Positions 57,862 through 64,000 of a stretch of 64,000 bases of DNA are shown here, piece by piece (position 1 is the stretch's first letter; each line of letters begins with the position of its first letter). Origin of the DNA: Arthrobacter_H rhombi (lineage in GTDB: Bacteria; Actinomycetota; Actinomycetes; Actinomycetales; Micrococcaceae); contig NZ_BAAAIV010000012.1 in assembly GCF_039526245.1 (NCBI RefSeq), positions 124,001-188,000 of the forward strand. The letters are read 5' to 3'. Under the pieces are notes generated by a model. It made no database searches, was not told the DNA's origin, and was given only the letters and a program-made list of their open reading frames with translations. The position numbers and the translations under genes are program-made.

Positions 57862-58833
57862 CTAGCGGGGGACCGGCACGGTGGCCAGGATCGATTGCAG
57901 CACGTCGTCGGCGCCGACCCCGTCCATTTGCGCCTCGGGGCGCAGCGACACCCGGTGGCGCAGGCACGGCAAGGTCAACACCTTGACGTCGTCCGGTGCC
58001 ACGAAGTCCCGCCCGGAGAGCCAGGCCCAGGCCCGTGCAGTGTTCAGCAGCGCGGTCGCACCCCGCGGGGAGACGCCCAGCTGGAAACTGGGCGCGGTGC
58101 GGGTGGCCCGGACGATGTCCACGATGTAGCCGATGACCTCAGGGGACACGGTCACGGTGGCGACCGCCGCCCGGGCGGCCTCCAGATCGGCTGCGGTCGC
58201 CACCGCGGTGACGCCGGCCGCCGCGAGGTCCCGTGGATCGAATCCCGCACCGTGGCGACGGATGATCTCGATCTCGTCGTCGCGTTCGGGCAGGTCCATG
58301 GTCAGCTTGAGCAGGAAACGGTCCAACTGCGCCTCGGGCAGCGGGTAGGTGCCTTCGTATTCGACGGGGTTCTGCGTGGCGGCCACGATGAACGGCTGCG
58401 GCAGCTGGCGGGAGACACCGTCGACGCTGACCTGGCGTTCCTCCATGGCCTCGAGCAGGGAGGCCTGCGTCTTCGGCGGCGTCCGGTTGATCTCGTCGGC
58501 GAGCATGATGTTCGTGAACACCGGGCCCTCGCGGAAGCTGAAGTCCGCGGTGCCCGTGTCGTACACGAGCGAACCGGTGACGTCGCCGGGCATCAGGTCG
58601 GGGGTGAACTGCACCCGTTTGGTGTCCAGGTCCAGGGCCGCGGAGAGGGTGCGGACCATCAGGGTCTTGGCGACACCCGGGACCCCCTCCAACAACACGT
58701 GCCCCTGCGCCAGCAGGGCGATCAGCAGCCCCGTGACGGTCGCGTCCTGGCCCACCACGGCCTTGGACACCTCATGGCGTACGTCCAACAGTGCCTGGCG
58801 GACCGCGTCGGCCTCTTTGACTTGTTCGCTCAC
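57862..58833 (-). CDS. MoxR-family AAA+ ATPase
   Basis: This 323-residue ATPase has Walker A LLEGVPGVAKTLMVRTLS, Walker B NIMLADEINRTPPKTQASLLEAMEE, sensor 1 FIVAATQNPVEYEGTYPLPEAQLDRF and a C-terminal lid with LGVSPRGATALL. MoxR proteins act as chaperone-like ATPases on vWA-domain partners such as the neighbouring DUF58 protein. A GTG start at 58833 is chosen; its AAGGAG site lies 9-10 nt upstream and its first bases overlap the preceding stop (GTGA). A longer frame through it is a shadow of the upstream genes. Confidence 0.94.
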   Translation of the reverse strand: MSEQVKEADAVRQALLDVRHEVSKAVVGQDATVTGLLIALLAQGHVLLEGVPGVAKTLMVRTLSAALDLDTKRVQFTPDLMPGDVTGSLVYDTGTADFSFREGPVFTNIMLADEINRTPPKTQASLLEAMEERQVSVDGVSRQLPQPFIVAATQNPVEYEGTYPLPEAQLDRFLLKLTMDLPERDDEIEIIRRHGAGFDPRDLAAAGVTAVATAADLEAARAAVATVTVSPEVIGYIVDIVRATRTAPSFQLGVSPRGATALLNTARAWAWLSGRDFVAPDDVKVLTLPCLRHRVSLRPEAQMDGVGADDVLQSILATVPVPR

Positions 58834-60023
58834 GGGATACCGATCTCCTTTTCGACGGTGTGCAGTTCCTGGGCCCAGGCGACCAGGGCGGCCTCGTGGG
58901 CCACCCGGTCCGGGAAGTAGAGGCGGCGCAGCCGGGGCCCGGGGATCCCGGACTCCTTGGCGGCGGTGGCGACGATGGAATCGGCGCTGCTGCCGTGGCC
59001 GAGCCGCAGGTGGGCGGCCAACCGACCCAGCGAGGCGGAGCGCAAGGCGGCCACCGCGGCATCGACGGCATGGGCGTCGCGGTAGAGTCGGGCCCTGCCC
59101 TCGGCGGTCTCGGAGGCCGGCACGGTGACGGGCAGCGGTTCGGGCACCAGCGGTCCGTCGCGGCGGGCCCGCCAGCAGATGGCCAGCACCCCGAAGACCA
59201 TCAACCAGCCCAGTGCCGGGCTCACCCACCCCGGGAGGAGTTCGAACGGGCTGGCCGCCGGGCCGGTGGAGATGTGGTCGGCGATCGTGGGCTGGTACCA
59301 CACCAGCGTGGGTTCGGCGCCGAGCGTGCGCAACGCCAGGGGTGCGTGGTCGTAGGCCAGCACCTTCGAGTTGGCGAGGTAGTCCGGGTTGCCGAGCACC
59401 GTCGTCGTGCCCTCGCTGGCATACCCGTAGGCGCGCCCGCTGGAGGTGGTGTGGGCAAAGCAGCCGGTGGGGGCGCGGTAGAGCTTGCCGGCGGCCGAGG
59501 CGTTGCGGGTCTCTGCCACGGCGGGCAGCCGGCAGCCGGCGGCCACGGGGGAGGCGGCGTCCTCCGGGACGACGCCGGCCGGGTGGATGTCCGGGGCAAA
59601 CGCCCGCAGCTCGCGGTTGCCCGGGGTGATGAGCACGGTGTGCGGTGCCGCCCGGGCCAGTTCGGCGAGCTGGCCGCGCCCCAGGAAGGCCTGCGGGTCG
59701 TGCAGCACCAGGGTGGCCCGGCCCCCGGAGGCCGACAGGGCGGCCAGTGCGCCGTCCAGGTCCCGGGGTTGCACGACGTCGATCCCCTGGTCGGCGAGGA
59801 CCCGGGCGACCGCCTGGGCGCCCTCGGGCGAGGGGTTCTCCGGGCTCAGGGCCCGGTTGTCCTCGCCCCCCTGGGACAGGGCGTAGTAGAGCGCCACGAG
59901 CCCGACCAGCACGGCCAGGACGACCCAGAGCCGTGCTGCCCGCCAGCGGCGGCGCCAGGTCGAGGCGGCCGTCGCCGGTGGGGCCGCCACCTGCAGGCGT
60001 TGACCGTCGGGGATCCGCGTCAT
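58830..60023 (-). CDS. DUF4350 domain membrane protein
   Basis: This 397-residue protein has one N-terminal span (ARLWVVLAVLVGLVALYYAL), an extracytoplasmic DUF4350-type domain (SPENPSPEGAQAVARVLADQGIDVV, TVLITPGNRELRAFAPD) and a second span near 260-280 (WVSPALGWLMVFGVLAICWRA), followed by a cytoplasmic tail. DUF4350 proteins accompany MoxR/DUF58 in actinobacteria. Its start overlaps the DUF4129 stop (ATGA), and its stop overlaps the moxR GTG, giving strict coupling. Confidence 0.9.
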   Translation of the reverse strand: MTRIPDGQRLQVAAPPATAASTWRRRWRAARLWVVLAVLVGLVALYYALSQGGEDNRALSPENPSPEGAQAVARVLADQGIDVVQPRDLDGALAALSASGGRATLVLHDPQAFLGRGQLAELARAAPHTVLITPGNRELRAFAPDIHPAGVVPEDAASPVAAGCRLPAVAETRNASAAGKLYRAPTGCFAHTTSSGRAYGYASEGTTTVLGNPDYLANSKVLAYDHAPLALRTLGAEPTLVWYQPTIADHISTGPAASPFELLPGWVSPALGWLMVFGVLAICWRARRDGPLVPEPLPVTVPASETAEGRARLYRDAHAVDAAVAALRSASLGRLAAHLRLGHGSSADSIVATAAKESGIPGPRLRRLYFPDRVAHEAALVAWAQELHTVEKEIGIP

Positions 60024-60700
60024 CGGGGCACCGCCAGCTGGGAATCGCCGGAGCCCGCGGAGGGCGCCGCAGTGGCGAGGTGGTCCTCGAGATCGGCGAG
60101 CCAGCGGGCGTCCTGCGCGGTGGGTTCGTGGTGCCCGTAGTGGACCGCGTTGAACAGCGTGCCCGCCCGGTGCAGTTCGCCGGCGGCGTCGCCGAAGGGC
60201 CGGCCCAGGGCGAGCGCCACCTCGGTGGCGGTACGGCCCGGTTGCGGGTCCAGCAGCGTGCGTTCCTCGGCACGGGCCACCAGGGCGCGGAAGCGTTCGA
60301 GCACCGCGGTGGCATGGTCCCCGGAGAGCATCGCCCGGTCGGCCCGGCGCCGGTACCCGGCAGCGTCGAGGGTGGCGTCGAGGCCCACGGGGGCCCCGGC
60401 GGTCACCGCGGCACCTGCCCGCCGGCGCAGACGGGGCCTGATGAAGAGCACGACGACGGCGAGGGCCGCTGCCAGCACCAGCAGGACCACCAGCCACCCC
60501 AGGTTCGGCGCCAGCGTGTTCAGCGAATCGACCCACGACAGGAAATCGGCCCAGAGCCGGCCCAGGAACTCCAGGATCGGGTTCGGCAGTGCCTGGGCAT
60601 ATTCGCGGCGGGACAGCTCACGGGACAGCTCACGGGTCGCCGCATCGCGATCCGGGTCGTAGGCCGTGGCGTTCACCAGCGCGGGGACGAAGAGGGGCAT
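60020..60700 (-). CDS. DUF4129 domain membrane protein
   Basis: This 226-residue protein has a membrane span (LGWLVVLLVLAAALAVVVLFIRPRL) and a cytoplasmic C-terminal DUF4129 part with GYRRRADRAMLSGDHATAVLERFRALVARAEERTLLDPQPGRTATEVALAL. It is the second gene of a run of five minus-strand genes, and DUF4129 proteins are regular members of MoxR-DUF58 clusters. ATG at 60700 follows a short gap of 4 bp after the upstream gene. Confidence 0.88.
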   Translation of the reverse strand: MPLFVPALVNATAYDPDRDAATRELSRELSRREYAQALPNPILEFLGRLWADFLSWVDSLNTLAPNLGWLVVLLVLAAALAVVVLFIRPRLRRRAGAAVTAGAPVGLDATLDAAGYRRRADRAMLSGDHATAVLERFRALVARAEERTLLDPQPGRTATEVALALGRPFGDAAGELHRAGTLFNAVHYGHHEPTAQDARWLADLEDHLATAAPSAGSGDSQLAVPR

Positions 60701-60704
60701 CCGA

Positions 60705-62030
60705 TCAGCTGATCCCGGGGGTGCCCGCGTCGTGCCCCGGGGATGCGGCGGCCGCCAACCCCGGGATCGGGGCGTCGACGCCCGCGTCGAATTCGCGCAA
60801 CAGCGCCATGTCGAAACCGTCGCGGCGGATCCGCAGGTCCGTGTAGAGCAGGGTGGTCACCGCGCATTGGTAGGCGAAGCCCAGCCCCGTGGCTAGGGCG
60901 GTGAGGATGGTGGTGATGAAGGAGAACTTGAGCAGGAAGTCCATCAGGGCGCTGGGGTCCTCCGGCGACATGAAGCCGCCGACCATCCCGCCGATCATGC
61001 TCAACGGGGAGGTGATCAGGCTGGTGACGACACCCACGATGATCCCGGTCAGCAGCAGGGTGCCGAAGCACCGCCACCAGGAGGACTTCACCAGGGTGAA
61101 GCAGCGGACCAGGGCCCGGCGCACCGTCAGGTCCTCGGCGACCACGACATGCGCGGTGAAGGTGACCCGGACGCTGATCCACACGGAGACGACGGCGGCC
61201 AGGACCACCACGATGGCAGCCGTGGTGAAGGCTGCCCCCGTGCTGGCGTTCAGCGCCACCACGGTGATGATGCCCCCGCACAGCAGCAGGGCCACCACCC
61301 CGGCACCCAGGTACAGCAGGGCCAGCAGCAGCAGTCGTCCGATCGAGGGACGCAGGATCCGCAGCGTCTGGCCGAACCGGGTCTTGCGGTTCAGCACGGC
61401 ACGCAGCACCGGGATGGTCACGGCCCCCTGGACGATGACCAGCAGGAACACCGAGAGCAAACCGGCCAGCAGGCTGCCGCCGACCAGCGTGGCCAGCGAG
61501 CCGGCCAATGCGCCGAAGTCGGGGGAGGACTCCTCCAGGAACGCGGGGTTTCCCATCGCCGTGAACAGGGGCAGGGTCACCAGTGCCGTGACGACGCCCA
61601 CGAAGAGCTGGACGATCACGGACAGGCCCAGCGTGGCACCTGCATTGCGCCGGATCGCCTGGAAGGAGCCGTCCAACAGGTCCCCGATGCCCAGCGGGCG
61701 CAGGGGGACGACGCCCGGTTTGGGCGGTGGGGCCCAGCCCCAGCCGGCGGGCTGCATCCCCGGGGGCTGGCCGTGGGGGTGGGCGGAGCCCGGCGTGCCA
61801 GCTGAGCCCGGTGCCGTACCCCAGGGGCCGGGGGGAGGCGGAGCCCATCCCTGCGGGGCAGGGGCCTGCCAGCCGGGGGCGGCCGGCGGCGCGAATCCTC
61901 CGGCGGCCGGTGCGGGCGCCGGACCGCCGGGGCCCGCAGCAGCCGGCCCGGACGGTGCGGTCGCCGGATCCCCGCCGTCCCCGGGCTCGGGTTCGGGCCG
62001 GTGGTACGGGTTGGCCGGGTCGTCCGTCAT
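60705..62030 (-). CDS. Multi-span membrane protein with Pro/Gly-rich N-terminus
   Basis: This 441-residue protein has about 110 N-terminal residues rich in Pro, Gly and Ala, then about six membrane spans from VPLRPLGIGDLLDGSFQAIRRNAGATLGLSVIVQLFVG. The arrangement resembles glycerophosphoryl diester phosphodiesterase membrane-domain proteins (GDPD-type accessory domains), but there is no catalytic domain. It starts the minus-strand envelope operon and is divergent from mtrA, with about 150 bp between starts. ATG at 62030 follows GAGGGGCACC. Confidence 0.85.
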   Translation of the reverse strand: MTDDPANPYHRPEPEPGDGGDPATAPSGPAAAGPGGPAPAPAAGGFAPPAAPGWQAPAPQGWAPPPPGPWGTAPGSAGTPGSAHPHGQPPGMQPAGWGWAPPPKPGVVPLRPLGIGDLLDGSFQAIRRNAGATLGLSVIVQLFVGVVTALVTLPLFTAMGNPAFLEESSPDFGALAGSLATLVGGSLLAGLLSVFLLVIVQGAVTIPVLRAVLNRKTRFGQTLRILRPSIGRLLLLALLYLGAGVVALLLCGGIITVVALNASTGAAFTTAAIVVVLAAVVSVWISVRVTFTAHVVVAEDLTVRRALVRCFTLVKSSWWRCFGTLLLTGIIVGVVTSLITSPLSMIGGMVGGFMSPEDPSALMDFLLKFSFITTILTALATGLGFAYQCAVTTLLYTDLRIRRDGFDMALLREFDAGVDAPIPGLAAAASPGHDAGTPGIS

Positions 62031-62118
62031 GGCGTTGGTGCCCCTCACATCGCGTTGCAGTCCAAACCAGCCTAGCTGGATGCGGTGCGCCGCCGCTGGC
62101 GGGCGCACCGGTGCCCCC

Positions 62119-62124
62119 TATAGT
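62119..62124 (+). promoter_or_regulatory. Candidate -10 box of mtrA
   Basis: TATAGT stands out in very GC-rich DNA, 54 bp before the mtrA start. The expected -35 region (CTGGCG near 62096) is poor, so this may be an activator-dependent promoter. Confidence 0.4.
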
Positions 62125-62177
62125 GGACTGCAGGAATGTTGGACACCGGAGAGACGCATGATCGGAAAAGGGGTGCC

Positions 62178-62855
62178 ATGAAGGCCCGAGTTTTGGTGGT
62201 CGACGACGACGAGGCGCTGGCCGAGATGATCGGCATCGTGCTGCGCAACGACGACTTTGATCCGGTCTTCTGCTACGACGGCGCCCAGGCACTGGACACG
62301 TTCCGGGAGGTCAAGCCGGACCTGGTGCTGTTGGACCTGATGCTTCCGGGAATGGACGGGATCGAGGTGTGCCGGTTGATCCGCGCCGAAGCTGACATCC
62401 CCATCGTCATGTTGACCGCGAAATCCGATACCGCCGACGTCGTCCGCGGCCTGGAGTCCGGCGCCGATGACTACGTCCCGAAGCCCTTCAAACCGGCAGA
62501 GCTCATCGCCCGGGTCCGCGCCCGGTTGCGGCCGGGGGAGAAGCACGCCCCGGAAACGCTGAAGATCGCCGACCTGGTGATCGACGTGGCGGGACACTCG
62601 GTGACGCGCGGTGGCGCCCTGATTTCGCTGACGCCGCTGGAGTTCGACCTGCTGGTCGCCCTGGCCCGGAAGCCGTGGCAGGTGTTCACCCGTGAACTGC
62701 TGCTCGAGCAGGTCTGGGGCTACCGCCATGCAGCCGACACGCGGCTGGTCAACGTCCATGTGCAGCGCCTGCGCTCCAAGGTCGAGGTGGATCCGGAGAA
62801 CCCCGAGGTGGTCCTCACCGTCCGTGGCGTCGGGTACAAGGCCGGCCAAGGCTGA
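62178..62855 (+). CDS. mtrA: Response regulator MtrA
   Basis: This 225-residue OmpR/PhoB-type regulator has a receiver domain with acidic pocket VVDDDEAL, phospho-acceptor Asp53 (LVLLDLMLPGMDG), VMLTAKSD (Lys) and GADDYVPKPFKP. The C-terminal winged helix ends RLVNVHVQRLRSKVEVDPENPEVVLTVRGVGYK. MtrA controls cell division, cell-wall hydrolases and osmotic response in actinobacteria. ATG at 62178 is chosen over an earlier ATG at 62136 because the protein then starts at MKARVLVVDDDE, as in the family. mtrB follows after 2 bp. Confidence 0.97.
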   Translation: MKARVLVVDDDEALAEMIGIVLRNDDFDPVFCYDGAQALDTFREVKPDLVLLDLMLPGMDGIEVCRLIRAEADIPIVMLTAKSDTADVVRGLESGADDYVPKPFKPAELIARVRARLRPGEKHAPETLKIADLVIDVAGHSVTRGGALISLTPLEFDLLVALARKPWQVFTRELLLEQVWGYRHAADTRLVNVHVQRLRSKVEVDPENPEVVLTVRGVGYKAGQG

Positions 62856-62857
62856 GC

Positions 62858-64000
62858 ATGGAGACCTCCGCCGCTCCGGCACCGGCGGCGGAACCGTCCG
62901 GGGAGCCGCCGCCGTCCCGCCCCTCGGGCGTACGCACCTTCCTCGAACGTGCGTCGGCACGTTGGCGTCGGCTGGTGACCACCTGGCGGCGTTCCCTGCA
63001 GCTGCGGGCCGTGGCCACCACCGTGTTGCTGTCGGCACTGGCCATGCTCGGCGCCGGGATCTTCTTGTCGAACCAGATCGCCGACGGCCTGTTCCAGGAA
63101 CGGTTCGGCCAGGTCCAGGAGGAATCGGTCCGCGGCCTGAACCAGGTCAAGTCAAACTTCGAATCCGCCGCCACCACCGACCGGTCCAGCACCGTCGCGT
63201 TCGTCAACGACACCCTCAAGCTGGTGGAGGGCGACGGTGCCAGCGTCCAGCGGGACTTCATCCTGACCCCGTTGCCCAGCTCGGAGAACATCTACGTCAC
63301 CAATACCGCCAGTGGCGGGCTGACCACTGCCGTCATCCCCGCGTCGCTGGCCGTGACAGTGCGCGACAACCCCGGGGTCTACTGGGAATCGATCAGCTTC
63401 CCGCACGCCACCTACGACACCCCGGGCCTCGCCTTCGGCACCAAGGTCCAGCTCCCTCCGGGCCGCGAATACGCGCTCTACCTGGTGTACGACCTGGAAT
63501 CGGTGCAGCAGACCCTGGACTTCATCCACCGGGTGCTGGCGATCGGTGGCCTGCTGCTGCTCTGCGTCACCGGCGGGATCGCCTGGTACACCACCCGGTT
63601 GGTCGTCCGCCCGGTGTCCAATGCCGCACTGGTGTCGGAGAAGCTGGCAGCCGGGGAACTGCAGGAACGCCTCGAGGTCCATGGCGAAGACGAAATCGCC
63701 CGCCTCGGGACCTCCTTCAACCGGATGGCGACCTCCCTGCAGGACCAGATCACCCAGTTGGCCACGCTCTCGCAGATGCAGCAACGCTTCGTCTCCGATG
63801 TCTCCCACGAGCTGCGCACCCCCCTGACCACCGTACGGATGGCCGCCGAGGTCCTGCACGACGCCCGCGAGGAATTCGACCCGATCAACCGGCGCTCGGC
63901 CGAACTGCTCTACAACCAGGTCGAACGGTTCCAGACCCTGCTCAACGACCTGCTGGAGATCTCGCGTTTCGACGCCGGCGTTGCCGTGTTGGACGCCGAG
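62858..64000 (+). CDS. mtrB: Sensor histidine kinase MtrB, 3' truncated
   Basis: The first 381 codons of MtrB are visible; the frame continues beyond the window. A Pro-rich cytoplasmic tail precedes a membrane span (LQLRAVATTVLLSALAMLGAGIFL), an extracytoplasmic sensor domain (about 75-220), a second span (FIHRVLAIGGLLLLCVTGGIAWYTTRLV), a HAMP domain (VRPVSNAALVSEKLAAGELQERL) and the histidine-phosphotransfer helix with His317 (SDVSHELRTPLTTVR). The ATP-binding domain lies outside. It lies 2 bp after mtrA and phosphorylates it. This is a well-known two-component pair in actinobacteria. Confidence 0.96.
   Translation, partial: METSAAPAPAAEPSGEPPPSRPSGVRTFLERASARWRRLVTTWRRSLQLRAVATTVLLSALAMLGAGIFLSNQIADGLFQERFGQVQEESVRGLNQVKSNFESAATTDRSSTVAFVNDTLKLVEGDGASVQRDFILTPLPSSENIYVTNTASGGLTTAVIPASLAVTVRDNPGVYWESISFPHATYDTPGLAFGTKVQLPPGREYALYLVYDLESVQQTLDFIHRVLAIGGLLLLCVTGGIAWYTTRLVVRPVSNAALVSEKLAAGELQERLEVHGEDEIARLGTSFNRMATSLQDQITQLATLSQMQQRFVSDVSHELRTPLTTVRMAAEVLHDAREEFDPINRRSAELLYNQVERFQTLLNDLLEISRFDAGVAVLDAE

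Noticed and set aside
58834..60315. Long N-terminal extension of the MoxR frame (upstream of 58833)
   Set aside because: The same DNA codes for the DUF4350 and DUF4129 proteins in other frames, and the extension is Arg/Pro/Gly-rich. MoxR starts at the GTG at 58833.

Overview
The window is high-GC chromosomal DNA from an actinobacterium. Gene content and order (AdnAB, UvrD2, MtrAB, coproporphyrin-type heme genes, UPF0182, a PspA/TPM pair, actinobacterial initiator tRNAs) suggest a Micrococcaceae member of Arthrobacter type. That placement is inferred from gene content; no 16S or marker tree was available. Most of the window is dense, ordinary core chromosome with many ATGA/GTGA stop-start overlaps. 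I see no prophage, insertion sequence, CRISPR array or plasmid function.

Layout. 1-4893: C5-type heme genes hemH(partial)-hemC-hemD-hemB-hemL, ending in a bidirectional terminator. 4974-7745: methionine ABC importer metQ-metN-metI on the minus strand, with a strong hairpin between metQ and metN. 8074-20615: DNA repair and nucleotide maintenance: a DEDDh exonuclease, an alkyltransferase-like protein coupled to AdnA and AdnB, a phosphotransferase-like protein, NudC and UvrD2. 20629-28438: an orphan ThiF-like protein, a YgjP-type metallopeptidase, a zincin-like protein, a PDZ/Lon-like protease and UPF0182; from memory this order resembles Mycobacterium tuberculosis Rv3193c-Rv3202c. 28550-31053: two initiator tRNA genes, the first interrupted by a 44-N gap, bracket a cytochrome b561-like protein and an isobutyryl-CoA dehydrogenase. 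31150-38547: PspA, a TPM-domain protein, an HtrA protease, etfBA and a PIG-L deacetylase. 38622-45829: an orphan RskA-like protein, TrmL, a J-domain protein, a RibD-like reductase, a FolP2-type DHPS, an unknown protein, a cysteine desulfurase and MnmA.

46050-51833 is the most distinctive metabolic block: a nitrilase-family amidase, a PucR-type regulator, an APC amino-acid permease and an FAD amino-acid 2-monooxygenase resembling lysine monooxygenase (DavB). Together they look like a self-contained route of uptake, oxidative decarboxylation to an amide, and amide hydrolysis, under dedicated control. 51849-56537 holds a Cys-rich small protein, a CPBP protease, chorismate mutase coupled to a cysteine-free MetE-like protein that apparently starts at CTG, an APH-like protein and a dienelactone-hydrolase-like protein. 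56563-62030 is a tight minus-strand envelope operon (membrane protein, DUF4129, DUF4350, MoxR, DUF58). The window ends in mtrA and a truncated mtrB.

No convincing entirely new system was found. The best candidates for follow-up are the monooxygenase-amidase module, the CTG-started MetE-like protein lacking zinc ligands, the orphan RskA-like and ThiF-like proteins, and the operator-like palindrome upstream of etfBA.
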